From NCBI GenBank assembly GCA_035509615.1, contig DATJLK010000098.1, positions 32,554 to 96,553 of the forward strand: DNA of 64,000 nt. Direction: 5' to 3'. The stretch's first letter is position 1. Every line of letters begins with the position of its first letter. A model generated the notes under the pieces. The model searched no databases and was not told the DNA's origin. It was given only the letters and a program-made list of their open reading frames with translations. Source of the stretch: AP-15 sp035509615. Its GTDB lineage: Bacteria > Pseudomonadota > Alphaproteobacteria > ATCC43930 > CGMCC-115725. The position numbers and the translations under genes are program-made. Shown piece after piece: positions 28,664 through 37,645 of the stretch.

Positions 28664-29806
28664 TCAGTCGCGCAGAAATCGGAGCAGCAATTCGGTGACT
28701 TTTTCAGGCTGCTCCTGTTGCACCCAATGCCCGGCGCCGTCCAGCAGGTGGACGCCGGTCATCCGCGTGCAGGCGGTGCCGTTCATCTTTTCGACCGCCC
28801 CTGGGCGCTGGTAGACGCCCCAGTCGCTGCTGCCCGAGATAAAGATCGACGGTATGTCGATGGTCTTGCCGGAATAAAGCTGCAGTTCGGCTTCGAACAT
28901 GCCGCTGGTGCGCGAGCGGTACCAGTTGAGCCCGCCCTGAAACCCGTTGCGGCGGTATTCGCCAGCATAAACCGCAAGCGCATCATCGGGGAGCCATTGG
29001 CAAGCGGCAATCTCGGCTGGCGACGGCATCTCCTTGGCGACCGCGGTCGGCATGTCATCGGCGAGGTCCATTACGTAATAGGTCGGCATCTTGGCAAGCT
29101 CGGTCGCTGTCCAGCCGGCGAGCCGGTGCGGCTTGTTGCCTTTCCAGTCGGCGCTCTTGTGGTGGTAGTAGGCGCGCAGAAAATCGTGGACGCCCTGCTT
29201 GCAATACCACATCGCGGCATTGGCCGGGCGTGTCGAATACCACCATTGGTAATGCTTGCGTGGCCGCGGCAGTGCTGCCAGCGCTTCGTGAATGGTGGGG
29301 CTCTCCGGCACCTGCGGGACTTTGCCGTCGGTCTCGAATGGCAGGCTCGGCGGGCCCTCGAACGGCGCGCTCATCAGCGCCAACCGGCGGAACACATCAG
29401 GCCGCACGAGGGCGCACCAGGCCGCAACCCCGGCGCCGAAATCGTGCCCGATCACCGCCGCCGTTTCACGGTAGCCGAGCGCGGCGACGAGCCCGAGCGC
29501 ATCGCGTACCGCGTTCAGATGGCGAAACGGGCGCAGATCGTCGTCGTAATGGGCGCTCCACCCGGTGGTGCGGCCGTAGCCGCGCAGATCGGGGGCCACG
29601 ACATGGTACCCGGCGGATGCCAGCGGCCCGATGATCCGGCGCCAGGAATAGGCGAGTTCAGGAAAACCATGCAGCAGCAACACGCAGGGACGGCCGGGCT
29701 CTCCGGCTTCGAGGATATGGACGCGCAGGCCGTTGACGCGCTCGACAAAGCGCGCGCGGGTGCCGGCGGGGAGAACCGATCCATCGAGCGGCTGCAGTTC
29801 GGTCAT
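28664..29806 (-). CDS. Alpha/beta hydrolase, epoxide hydrolase-like
   Basis: 380 residues from the ATG at 29806, chosen for its AAAGGAGAGG four bases upstream. Motifs: oxyanion LLHGFPE, nucleophile Asp122 in GHDFGAG (Asp, not Ser, as in epoxide hydrolases and haloalkane dehalogenases), and a late His in GAGHWVQQE. The cap region (KHYQWWYSTRPANAAMWY) is Tyr-rich, as expected for the epoxide-polarising tyrosines. Likely hydrolyses an epoxide to a diol in the cytoplasm; a dehalogenase or ester activity is less likely. It is divergent from the molybdenum hydroxylase gene. Confidence 0.88.
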   Translation of the reverse strand: MTELQPLDGSVLPAGTRARFVERVNGLRVHILEAGEPGRPCVLLLHGFPELAYSWRRIIGPLASAGYHVVAPDLRGYGRTTGWSAHYDDDLRPFRHLNAVRDALGLVAALGYRETAAVIGHDFGAGVAAWCALVRPDVFRRLALMSAPFEGPPSLPFETDGKVPQVPESPTIHEALAALPRPRKHYQWWYSTRPANAAMWYCKQGVHDFLRAYYHHKSADWKGNKPHRLAGWTATELAKMPTYYVMDLADDMPTAVAKEMPSPAEIAACQWLPDDALAVYAGEYRRNGFQGGLNWYRSRTSGMFEAELQLYSGKTIDIPSIFISGSSDWGVYQRPGAVEKMNGTACTRMTGVHLLDGAGHWVQQEQPEKVTELLLRFLRD

Positions 29807-29924
29807 TGGCCTCTCCTTTAAGCGTCGCCAGGCTGGGGGTTCTGTCGCCGCCAGGTCAAACCGCGATACGATCCCCACCCCCACCGGTACATGCGGGGAC
29901 AACGTAGAATGGCAGCGAGGATGC

Positions 29925-32267
29925 ATGAGTGTACAGAAGATCGGCGACCACATCCGGCGTGAGGAAGACCCGCGGCTGCTTCGCGGCCGCGGTCGTTATG
30001 CCGATGATGTGCGTCTGCCGCGCGAGGTGCGCGGTTATGTGCTGCGCTCGCCGCATGCGCATGCGCAAATCCAGGCCATCGATACGGCTGCCGCGACGGT
30101 GTCGCCGGGGGTGTTGTGCGTCCTCACGGGCGAGGATCTGAAAGCGCGCGGGCTCGGCACGCTGCGCCCGCTGATGCCGCGCAGGCGGCGCGACGGTTCA
30201 CCGGCCTTTGTCTGTCCCCAGCCGATCCTCGCCGACGGGGTGGTGCGCTATGTCGGCGACCCGGTCGCTTTCATCGTCGCTGAGACGCTGAATGAGGCCA
30301 AGGACGCCGCTGAGCTGATCGAGATCGATTACGCGATGCTGCCGGCGGTGATCACCGCCGAGGCGGCGCTCGCGCCGGGCGCGCCGGCACTGTGGCCGAA
30401 CAACCCCGGCAACGAGGTCTTTCACCACGTCGCCGGCAACAAGGCGGCGGCCGATGCCGCGTTTGCCGGCGCGGCGCATATCGTCAAGCACCGCACGGTC
30501 AACAACCGCATCACCGCCAACAGCATGGAGCCGCGCGGCTGTCTCGCCGAGTACGACCCTGACGACCACAGATACACGATCCGCTGCACGATCCAGTCGG
30601 CGCACGGCACCAGGACAGCGCTCGCCGACCAGATCTTCAAGGTGCCGCAAAGCCGCGTGCGCGTATTGTGCGACAATATGGGCGGCGGGTTCGGCATGAA
30701 GGGCGGCTGCTATTCCGAATACGCGCTGTCGCTATGGGCAGCCGAGATTATCGGGCGGCCGGTGAGGTGGATCGCCGAACGTTCGGAAAGCATCATGAGC
30801 GACGAGCAGAGCCGTGGCAGCATCGTGGACAGCGAACTGGCGCTTGATGCCGACCTCAAATTCCTCGGCTTGCGGGTCAGGTGGGTGAACCCGATCGGCG
30901 CCTATTATTCGACCGATCGGCCAACAATCCCGATCACCACCGGGCTCGGCTGCCTGGTGAACACTTACGCGTTCCCGGCGGTGTATGTCGAAGTGACCGC
31001 GGTGCTAACCAATACGATGACCGTAGCACCCTATCGCGGCGGCGGCCGGCCCGAGCCGATCTATGTTACCGAAAGCATTATCGAAAAGGCGGCGCGCCAG
31101 TTCGGCGTCGATCCGGCCGAGTTGCGGCGGCGCAACGCCATACCCGCAAGTGCTATGCCCTATCCGACGCCGATGCAGCAGGTCTACGACAGCGGCGATT
31201 TTGTCAAGAACCTCGACGACTGTCTGGCGCTCGGCGACCACGCCGGACAGGCGGCGCGCGCGGCCGCGGCAAGAGCCCGCGGCAAACTGTTCGGCATCGG
31301 CGTCGCCATGGTGACCGCGGCGACCGGCGGCCGCGACTACGAGCACGCCGAGATCCGCTTTGACGCGGCGGGCGGGGTCGTGCTGCTGACCGGCGCCATG
31401 GACCACGGCCAGGGCCATGCGACGACCTTCAAGCAGGTGCTGTCGGAAAAGCTCGGCATCGACGCGGCTCTGATCCGCTACCGTTATGGCGACAGCGATC
31501 TGGTGACGATGGGCATCGGCACCTTCGGCTCACGCTCGGCACAGCTCGCCGGGTCGGCGATTGTCGTTGCCGCCGACAAGCTGATCGACAAGGGCCGCCA
31601 TATCGCCGCGCATATGATGGAGGCGGCGTCGGACGATGTGAGCTTCCATGCCGGACACTTTGTGATCACCGGCACCGACCGCTCGGTCGGGCTCGCCGAG
31701 GTGGCGCGGCATTCGTTTCACGCGCAGCTGCTGCCAAACGACATCGAGACCGGGTTTACCGAGCGTGCCAATTTTGGCCCCAACGGCTCGGCGACCTTCC
31801 CCTCCGGCGCGCATCTGGCCGAGGTCGAGATCGACGCCGAGACCGGCCGGGTCGAACTGACCCGCTACACCGCGGTCGACGATTGCGGCGTCGTGCTCAA
31901 TCCGCTGCTTGCGGAGGGACAGATCCAGGGCGGCATCGTGCAGGGGATCGGCCAGGTGCTGATGGAGAACATCGTCTATGACGAGCGCGGCCAGCTTTTG
32001 TCCGGCTCGTTCCAGGATTACTGCATGCCGCGCGCCGGTGATTTCTGCCGTTTCGAGCTCGGCAGCAACGAGAGCCCGACCAACCGCAACCCGCTCGGGG
32101 TCAAGGGTGTGGGCGAGGCCGGCACGCTGGGGGCCATCCCGGCGGTGATGAACGCGGTCAATGACGCGCTGGCACGGATCGGGGCGCCCGCGGTCGAGAT
32201 GCCGGCAACGAGCGAGAAGGTGTGGCGGGCCATCCGCGCCGCAAACGGCAACGGGACGAGCGCATAA
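29925..32267 (+). CDS. Xanthine dehydrogenase/CoxL-family molybdopterin-binding subunit
   Basis: 780 residues from the ATG at 29925 (GAGG upstream). Large catalytic subunit of a molybdenum hydroxylase: an N-terminal domain starting RREEDPRLLRGRGRYADD, MCD-binding segments (NMGGGFGMKGG, PYRGGGRPEPIYVTE) and the late catalytic Glu in GVKGVGEAGTLGA. The AYxCSFR active-site loop of true CO dehydrogenase (form I) is absent, so this is a form II-like enzyme of unknown substrate. The usual FAD (CoxM) and [2Fe-2S] (CoxS) subunit genes are not adjacent on either side, which is odd for a three-subunit enzyme. Confidence 0.9.
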   Translation: MSVQKIGDHIRREEDPRLLRGRGRYADDVRLPREVRGYVLRSPHAHAQIQAIDTAAATVSPGVLCVLTGEDLKARGLGTLRPLMPRRRRDGSPAFVCPQPILADGVVRYVGDPVAFIVAETLNEAKDAAELIEIDYAMLPAVITAEAALAPGAPALWPNNPGNEVFHHVAGNKAAADAAFAGAAHIVKHRTVNNRITANSMEPRGCLAEYDPDDHRYTIRCTIQSAHGTRTALADQIFKVPQSRVRVLCDNMGGGFGMKGGCYSEYALSLWAAEIIGRPVRWIAERSESIMSDEQSRGSIVDSELALDADLKFLGLRVRWVNPIGAYYSTDRPTIPITTGLGCLVNTYAFPAVYVEVTAVLTNTMTVAPYRGGGRPEPIYVTESIIEKAARQFGVDPAELRRRNAIPASAMPYPTPMQQVYDSGDFVKNLDDCLALGDHAGQAARAAAARARGKLFGIGVAMVTAATGGRDYEHAEIRFDAAGGVVLLTGAMDHGQGHATTFKQVLSEKLGIDAALIRYRYGDSDLVTMGIGTFGSRSAQLAGSAIVVAADKLIDKGRHIAAHMMEAASDDVSFHAGHFVITGTDRSVGLAEVARHSFHAQLLPNDIETGFTERANFGPNGSATFPSGAHLAEVEIDAETGRVELTRYTAVDDCGVVLNPLLAEGQIQGGIVQGIGQVLMENIVYDERGQLLSGSFQDYCMPRAGDFCRFELGSNESPTNRNPLGVKGVGEAGTLGAIPAVMNAVNDALARIGAPAVEMPATSEKVWRAIRAANGNGTSA

Positions 32268-32359
32268 AGCTCGCCGTCATTACGGCAGTTGGAACGCAAA
32301 TTGTCGTCTTGTCGTCGCCGACCTGAACCCGCGGCGACCCGGCGACCGGGAGAACCGCG

Positions 32360-33574
32360 ATGAAGCCTTGGCTGACGATCGTCGGCATTGGCGAGGACGG
32401 GCTGGCCGGGCTCGGCAGCGCCGCCCGGGCGGCGATCGACGGCGCGAAAACCTTGTTCGGCAGCAAGCGGCATCTCGCCCTCGTGCCGTGCGGCGATCAG
32501 CAACGCATCGCTTGGCCAAGCCCGTTCGCCCAAGCATTCGACTTGCTGCTGGCACGTCGCGGCACGCCGGTTTGCGTGCTCGCCAGCGGCGATCCGATGT
32601 GGTTCGGGATTGGCGCGAGCCTCGCGCGCCATGTCCCGCCCGAGGAATGCGCCGTCTATCCGGCGCCGTCGTCGTTCAGCTTGGCGGCCGCCCGTCTCGG
32701 CTGGCCGGTCCAGGACGTGATACCGCTCTCGGTACACAGCCGACCGGTCGAGGCCTTGCATCCGTACATCCAGCCGCAAGCCCGTTTGCTCATCCTGAGC
32801 AAAAACGGCCGCACCCCGGCTGCGATTGCGAAGCTGCTGAGCGAACGCGGGTTCGGCGCAAGCCGTCTCTCGGTGCTTGAGCATCTCGGCGGCTCGGCGG
32901 AACGGCGCATCGACGGCACCGCCGGCGAGTGGCCGGAGCAGCCGACGGCCGATTTTAACATTGTCGCAGCCCGTTGCCTGGTCGGTGAGGGTGCAGCCGT
33001 CTTGTCGACGCTGGCGGGATTGCCGGATGACGCCTACACCCATGACGGCCAGCTGACCAAGCGTTCGGTGCGCGCCGTCACGCTCGCGCATCTCGCGCCG
33101 GCGCCGGGCGAACTCTTGTGGGATGTCGGGGCCGGGTGCGGTTCGATCGGCATCGAATGGATGCGCCATCACCCCTCTTGCCAAACGATCGCGGTCGAGG
33201 TCGAGCCGACCCGATGCGACTTCATCAAGGAGAATTGCTTCCGGCTCGGCGTCCCCGGTCTGCGCCTCATCGAGGGCCGCGCGCCCGAAGCGCTGTCGAA
33301 CCTCGGTCCGCCCGACGCGATCTTTATCGGCGGCGGCCTCTCCGATCCCGATGTCATCGAACGCTGCTGGGAAGCGCTGCCGCCGGGAGGACGGCTGGTC
33401 GCGAATGCGGTCACCCTGCAGGGCGAGGCATTGCTGATCGAGTGGCGGGGCCGCACGCAAGGAGAATTGATTCGTATCTCGGTCGCCCGCGCCGAACCGC
33501 TCGGGCGCTTTGCGGGCTGGCGGACGGCAATGCCGGTGACCCTGCTGGCCGCGGTCAAGCGGCGGAAGAGGTGA
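32360..33574 (+). CDS. cobL: Precorrin-6Y C5,15-methyltransferase (decarboxylating), CobL
   Basis: 404 residues, the length of full bifunctional CobL. N-terminal tetrapyrrole methylase (CbiE) domain beginning TIVGIGEDGLAGL with LASGDPMWFGIG near residue 75. C-terminal CbiT-like SAM methyltransferase with DVGAGCGSIGIEW near 255 and IFIGGGLSDP. Catalyses two methylations at C5 and C15 plus decarboxylation of the acetate side chain in aerobic cobalamin synthesis. GGGAGAACCGCG precedes the ATG. Other cobalamin genes except cobF are missing from the window. Confidence 0.95.
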   Translation: MKPWLTIVGIGEDGLAGLGSAARAAIDGAKTLFGSKRHLALVPCGDQQRIAWPSPFAQAFDLLLARRGTPVCVLASGDPMWFGIGASLARHVPPEECAVYPAPSSFSLAAARLGWPVQDVIPLSVHSRPVEALHPYIQPQARLLILSKNGRTPAAIAKLLSERGFGASRLSVLEHLGGSAERRIDGTAGEWPEQPTADFNIVAARCLVGEGAAVLSTLAGLPDDAYTHDGQLTKRSVRAVTLAHLAPAPGELLWDVGAGCGSIGIEWMRHHPSCQTIAVEVEPTRCDFIKENCFRLGVPGLRLIEGRAPEALSNLGPPDAIFIGGGLSDPDVIERCWEALPPGGRLVANAVTLQGEALLIEWRGRTQGELIRISVARAEPLGRFAGWRTAMPVTLLAAVKRRKR

Positions 33575-33849
33575 GTACCCCCAGCGGGGACCGCGGGTCA
33601 GCCGGCGGTCGCGGTGATCGGTTTCGTCCGCTCGATCGGCCTGCCCGCTGACCCAACATGATGGAGCGAGGTTTGTGTCGTGCTGATCGTTGCCGGTGCG
33701 AATTTGTGCTTTCGGCCTATTGTAAGCCGCGTGAATAGACAACGCTTGGTGCGCTGGAGGCCAAGACGCGTTATTCGGGGGCATTGCGGTGCGAAGGACC
33801 GGAGGAATCGCACATCTGCGCGCCATTGCTTCAATCGGCAGCGAGTGCC

Positions 33850-34092
33850 ATGAGTTCGGAGATCGGCGTTGATGGCGTTCTCGTCGTTGCGATCGACAAA
33901 GACATGCTGGCGACGAACAACGGGTGCACCCACTCTATGGTGGGCGATGATCTTGGTTGGAGCATTGCCAATCTGACCGGGCGCCGATCGGGACGTGACG
34001 GCATCCTGATCGAGATCATCGGCGGCCGCGATCCTGATCCCGGCGCGCGGCGCGACGGACCGGTCGGCTGCGTCGCCGAGGTCTCGCGGTGA
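33850..34092 (+). CDS. Small hypothetical protein coupled to cobF
   Basis: 80 residues from the ATG at 33850; an ATG at 33784 would give 102. Not recognised. Its TGA (34090-34092) overlaps the GTG start of cobF (GTGA), which supports real translation and coupling. The sequence contains DGVLVVAIDKDMLATNNGC and GDDLGWSIANLTG, and ends in an Arg/Gly/Pro-rich tail. It may instead be a remnant or a chance frame. The codon pattern is less clear than in its neighbours. Confidence 0.35.
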   Translation: MSSEIGVDGVLVVAIDKDMLATNNGCTHSMVGDDLGWSIANLTGRRSGRDGILIEIIGGRDPDPGARRDGPVGCVAEVSR

Positions 34093-34856
34093 AAACCATC
34101 CTCATCATCGGGATTGGCGCGGGCGACCCCGACTATGTGACGATCCAGGCGATCAACGCCCTCAACCGCACCGATGTCTTCTTCATGCTTGATAAAGGCG
34201 CGAGCAAGCGGAAGCTCCTCACGCTGCGCGAGGAAATCTGCCGACGATACATCAAGCACCGGAACTACCGGTTTCTCGATGCGACCAGCCCGGAATGGGA
34301 ACGCGGCGCCGCCGACTATCGCGCTACGATCGACGCGCTCAACGACGACAAGCGGGCGCTGTTCGAGCGGCTGATCGCCGACGGCATGGCGGACGGAGAG
34401 TGCGGCGCCTTTCTGGTTTTGGGCGATCCGGCCTTGTACGACAGTACGGTTCGCATCATTGCAGCAATCGCTACCAGCGGCGCGCGCGACATCGAGTACG
34501 AGGTCATCCCGGGGATCAGCGCCGTGCAGGCGCTGGCTGCCAAGCACAAGATCGCGCTCAACCTTATCGGCGAACCGGTCGAGATAACCACTGGTCGCAA
34601 GCTGGCCGAGGGGTTGTCGGAAAATTCGGACAGCATTGTCGTCATGCTCGACGCCCACAACACCTATCGGCAATTCGCCGATCAGGACATCGACATCTTC
34701 TGGGGCGCCTATATCGGCACGCCGGACGAAATCCTGATCGCGGGCAAGCTCAAGGTCGTGGCCGAACAAATCGAACGGGTCAGAACCGCAGCGCGCCAGG
34801 CGAATGGCTGGATCATGGATACCTATCTAATAAGGAGGAATCGCGGCAAAGGTTGA
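34089..34856 (+). CDS. cobF: Precorrin-6A synthase (deacetylating), CobF
   Basis: 255 residues, normal CobF length. Tetrapyrrole methylase superfamily: GIGAGDPDYVTIQA at the N-terminus, then LVLGDPALYDS, and PGISAVQALAAKHKIALN. CobF methylates C1 of precorrin-5 with loss of acetate in the oxygen-dependent cobalamin pathway, which supports an aerobic lifestyle. Starts with GTG at 34089, overlapping the preceding small frame. cobL lies 0.5 kb upstream on the same strand, but the intervening DNA makes a simple operon uncertain. Confidence 0.95.
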   Translation: MKTILIIGIGAGDPDYVTIQAINALNRTDVFFMLDKGASKRKLLTLREEICRRYIKHRNYRFLDATSPEWERGAADYRATIDALNDDKRALFERLIADGMADGECGAFLVLGDPALYDSTVRIIAAIATSGARDIEYEVIPGISAVQALAAKHKIALNLIGEPVEITTGRKLAEGLSENSDSIVVMLDAHNTYRQFADQDIDIFWGAYIGTPDEILIAGKLKVVAEQIERVRTAARQANGWIMDTYLIRRNRGKG

Positions 34857-34870
34857 ACGCGCCGGCTTGG

Positions 34871-34902
34871 CCTGTTGCTATGGTGCCCTGTTGCTATGGT
34901 GC
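34871..34902. repeat. Tandem 16-bp duplication
   Basis: CCTGTTGCTATGGTGC at 34871-34886 and again at 34887-34902, perfect copies, just after the cobF stop. Confidence 0.92.
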
Positions 34903-35139
34903 CGGTATGCCGAAAGCCGGTTGGGCACAGGGTTAGGGCCACACCTCGCTGATGGCGATATCCGGGGTTAAGAGAGAATTCGGTGCGTCGTTTCGGGCTG
35001 TGTCGTCTCAGCAATTACGGCGCGCGCCCGATCGGTTGAGAAGCACCGCCTGCGAGCGATGTCCGTGATCACTTCGAGCGAATTTCCCCGCGCCTGTCGG
35101 CCGCGCTCGTTCCGACGAGCTTGGCGGGGCGGTTGCCGC

Positions 35140-35418
35140 TTAGGCGTCGGTGGCGGTCGTGGGGTCGATCATGCGGCGGACTTCGGTGATTTTGTTGGCG
35201 GGAAAGCCGCTGCGCCGCGAGTGCTCGCGGATGATTTCCTCATTCTGGGCAAGATAGATGCAAAATGTCTTGTCGCCGGCGACATAACTTTCGACCCATT
35301 GGATATCGGGCCCCAGTTCCTTTAACACCGCGTTCGATTTCTGCGCGGCTTCTTTCAAGGCTTGGCGTTCGGCACTGCCAATCGCAGGCAATTCGCGTTC
35401 AATGATGTATTTGCGCAT
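35140..35418 (-). CDS. DUF4242 family protein
   Basis: 92 residues from the ATG at 35418, with GGGGAGCGA upstream. Family features: MRKYIIERELPAIG at the start, then IQWVESYVAGDKTFCIYLAQNEEIIREHS, which is diagnostic of DUF4242 (a small ferredoxin-like fold; some members are annotated as nickel-binding). Cytoplasmic, function unsettled. It lies about 110 bases downstream of the Coq4 gene on the same strand and may be cotranscribed. Confidence 0.85.
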   Translation of the reverse strand: MRKYIIERELPAIGSAERQALKEAAQKSNAVLKELGPDIQWVESYVAGDKTFCIYLAQNEEIIREHSRRSGFPANKITEVRRMIDPTTATDA

Positions 35419-35527
35419 CGCTCGCTCCCCGAATGCATGATGCGCGATCGTGTCAGATCGGGCGGCAGGCGTAAAGCATCCCGGGAAGGTGGGATTCGGG
35501 CGCACGCCTGCCGTGCGCGAGCGCCGG

Positions 35528-36244
35528 TCATCGGCGCGCGGCGCGCATCGCCGCCAGTACTTTCGGATAATGAATGGGCGGGGTCATGTGGTAGTGGGCC
35601 CTGATCGCCGCGACCGGCTCGGCCAACAGGTTCTCCCAATCGGCGGCGTACAGCCATCCCGCGCGCCGACCACGGCGATAGGCTTCAAACACCGCGCGGC
35701 GTACCGGTTGACCGCGCAACCGGCGCGAAATCCGTTGCGCCACGAACATCGCAATCACCGCGAACCCCTTCAGCCCGGTCTGTGCGTATGAGAACGCGAG
35801 CAGACAGCCCTCGCCGAGCGGGTCGCGGCCATAGCCGGTGACGACATGCAGCAAATCGTGGATATCGCGTCCGCGCTCGCGGAAGAGGGTGTAACTATCG
35901 CCCGGTACCAGGGTGTCGCGAATTTGCGAGGCTTCGACCAGCCCCTCCGCCGTCAGGTTTTCGGTGGCCATAAATTCGTGATAAACGCGCCCGAGTGTTC
36001 CCGACGGAAAGGTGGCGAGACGTTCGCGGTCGCTTAGCCACTCGAGCAGCTGGCGGTGCTCAGCAAGCACGGCGCGGCCGGTCTCGGTCGCTTGAAACCG
36101 CGCAAATTGGCGCACCGAAGTCTTGCCGCGCAACGCATCGATCAGCATGACCGCCTGTTTTATGTCGCCGCGGTTGCGCTTTAGATTGCGCATCGCGCGC
36201 CATGCAACGATCGGCTGAAGGCGTGTGCTGATGGGTTGTGCCAT
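35528..36244 (-). CDS. Coq4 family ubiquinone-biosynthesis protein
   Basis: 238 residues from the ATG at 36244 (GAGGAT upstream). The diagnostic Coq4 metal motif HDxxHx(11)E is complete: HDLLHVVTGYGRDPLGE around residues 125-142. Elsewhere it has FPSGTLGRVYHEFM and an all-helical profile. COQ4 supports ubiquinone head-group synthesis, and recent work assigns it C1 oxidative decarboxylation; bacterial homologues may do the same or a related quinone reaction. It is divergent from a TetR gene with a perfect palindrome between them, so repression by that regulator is likely. Confidence 0.88.
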   Translation of the reverse strand: MAQPISTRLQPIVAWRAMRNLKRNRGDIKQAVMLIDALRGKTSVRQFARFQATETGRAVLAEHRQLLEWLSDRERLATFPSGTLGRVYHEFMATENLTAEGLVEASQIRDTLVPGDSYTLFRERGRDIHDLLHVVTGYGRDPLGEGCLLAFSYAQTGLKGFAVIAMFVAQRISRRLRGQPVRRAVFEAYRRGRRAGWLYAADWENLLAEPVAAIRAHYHMTPPIHYPKVLAAMRAARR

Positions 36245-36281
36245 GGCCCGATCCTCGTAAGCTCTCGCCGACAATCAGCAT

Positions 36282-36301
36282 TACTGACAATATTGTCAGT
36301 A
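36282..36301. promoter_or_regulatory. Perfect 20-bp palindrome, probable TetR operator
   Basis: Half-site TACTGACAAT followed by its exact complement ATTGTCAGTA, at 36282-36301. It is centred in the 88-base gap between the divergent Coq4 and TetR genes. Length and symmetry fit a TetR-family operator controlling both genes. Confidence 0.75.
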
Positions 36302-36332
36302 TATATCCCGTCGTCAAGAGGCACTTTGCAAA

Positions 36333-36947
36333 ATGGCTGAGAGCGCAAAGCGGGTTCGCCGCACACCCGATCAGGCGCGCCGCCTCATTCTTGATGCGGC
36401 GCAGGCGGCAATCGCCCGCACCGGCCCCGAAGGGTTGCGGCTTCACGACATTGCCGCCGCTGCGGGCGTGTCGCACCCGCTGATCCTGCACCATTTCGGA
36501 AGCCGGGCCGGTCTCGTACGGGCGCTGACGCGCGAGGCGGTTGTCGAACTCAGGGACAAGCTGGTCGCGGCGATGAGCGAACCCGACAATACAACCGAGG
36601 AACAGCTCGCCCGTGTGTTTTATGCCTTTCGCGGCGGGCTCGGGCAGCGTTTGGCCTGGCTCGCCACGGTCGATCCTGATGGCGACGAGAGCGCTGCCGC
36701 AATGATCCAGCGCGACTTTGCCGATCGGCTGCACGGCCGCCGCGTTGCCGCGGCGCCGCCCGGAACGATCGTGTCCCGGGAGGAAAGTCTCTTTCTGGTG
36801 CAACTGATCGCCATTGCAGCACTGGGCGATGCGATCTACGGCGCCCAGTTCCGCCGCAGCGGCGGACTGCCCGAAGCGCCCGAGACAGACCGGCGATTCT
36901 TCGCTTGGCTCGCCACGCTGATCCGGGCTCGCGCTTTGCCCGTCTAG
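36333..36947 (+). CDS. TetR family transcriptional regulator
   Basis: 204 residues. N-terminal helix-turn-helix: ARRLILDAAQAAIARTG, then LRLHDIAAAAGVSHPLILHHFGSRAGLVRAL near residues 30-65, the standard TetR DNA-binding domain. The C-terminal ligand domain is all-helical and not assignable. It probably binds the 20-bp palindrome 31 bases upstream of its start, repressing itself and the divergent Coq4 gene. The carboxymuconolactone decarboxylase-like gene follows 50 bases downstream. Confidence 0.9.
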   Translation: MAESAKRVRRTPDQARRLILDAAQAAIARTGPEGLRLHDIAAAAGVSHPLILHHFGSRAGLVRALTREAVVELRDKLVAAMSEPDNTTEEQLARVFYAFRGGLGQRLAWLATVDPDGDESAAAMIQRDFADRLHGRRVAAAPPGTIVSREESLFLVQLIAIAALGDAIYGAQFRRSGGLPEAPETDRRFFAWLATLIRARALPV

Positions 36948-36997
36948 CTCCTAAGAATGGACAGCCGCATAGGCGGCTTTCGAGGATGGAGGAGACT

Positions 36998-37399
36998 GTG
37001 GCAAACGACCGCGAGAACAGTGATTTATTCGACAAAGGTCTGGCAGTGCGGCGGGCGGTGCTCGGCGCCGAATATGTCGACCGCTCGATCCGGAACGCCG
37101 ACGCGTTCACCCAGCCGTTTCAAAAACTCGTGACCGAATGGTGCTGGGGCGAGGTGTGGAACCGGCCGGGCCTCGACAAGAAGACGCGCAGCATGCTCAA
37201 CTTGGCGATGCTGACTGCGCTCAATCGCCCCAACGAGGTGCGGCTGCATATCCGCGGCGCGCTGAACAACGGTGTGACCCGCGAGGAAATCCAGGAGGTA
37301 TTGCTGCACACCACGGTTTACTGTGGGGTGCCGGCGGCGCTGGAAAGCTTCCGTATCGCCGCCGAGGTGCTCAAGGAGGAAGACGCGAAAAAACCATGA
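36998..37399 (+). CDS. Carboxymuconolactone decarboxylase family protein
   Basis: 133 residues from the GTG at 36998, preferred because GGAGGAG sits directly upstream; an ATG at 36986 adds four residues. Family motifs: GLAVRRAVLGAEYVD, TEWCWGEVWNRPGLD, RSMLNLAMLTALNRPNEVRLH and EEIQEVLLHTTVYCGVPAA, matching the PcaC-type subgroup that decarboxylates 4-carboxymuconolactone in protocatechuate breakdown. No other pca genes adjoin, so the role may be a different ring-fission lactone. The early Cys and later His line up with the family active site. Confidence 0.88.
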   Translation: MANDRENSDLFDKGLAVRRAVLGAEYVDRSIRNADAFTQPFQKLVTEWCWGEVWNRPGLDKKTRSMLNLAMLTALNRPNEVRLHIRGALNNGVTREEIQEVLLHTTVYCGVPAALESFRIAAEVLKEEDAKKP

Positions 37400-37645
37400 G
37401 CGCGCTGCCCCGCCGTGCAAGGCGCTGACCGCTGCGCGGCGCCGGGCGCGCCGGAACCGCAGCCCGCTGCAGGACACTTTCCGTGGCGGTCGCTCGCGTT
37501 GCGACCTCTGTTGCCGCCGCGCGAGTGATCATGTTTTTGCCGTTGATTTGCGTCCGGCAAATGCCCGATACAGGAGTTGTCTGCGTGGCCTGTCGGCTAA
37601 GTACCGAGAACAGACCGGAAGATTATCCGGCAAAGGAGGATCGCC

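Noticed and set aside
28248..28814. Plus-strand open frame over the 16-bp repeats
   Set aside because: It runs into the 3' end of the antisense hydrolase gene, has no ribosome site, and is Ser/Arg/Thr-rich low complexity.
28718..29821. 367-residue open frame on the plus strand
   Set aside because: Antisense to the epoxide hydrolase-like gene, which has a strong ribosome site and full motifs.
32018..33826. 602-residue open frame on the minus strand
   Set aside because: It lies antisense to the end of the molybdenum hydroxylase gene and all of cobL. The translation is Arg/Gln/Asp-rich without family features; it is a GC-codon shadow.
33650..33849. Possible cobE remnant between cobL and cobF
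   Set aside because: A short stretch (VLIVAGANLCF) is faintly CobE-like, but stops follow at once and no further similarity could be seen.
33831..34769. 312-residue open frame on the minus strand
   Set aside because: Antisense to cobF; no family features.
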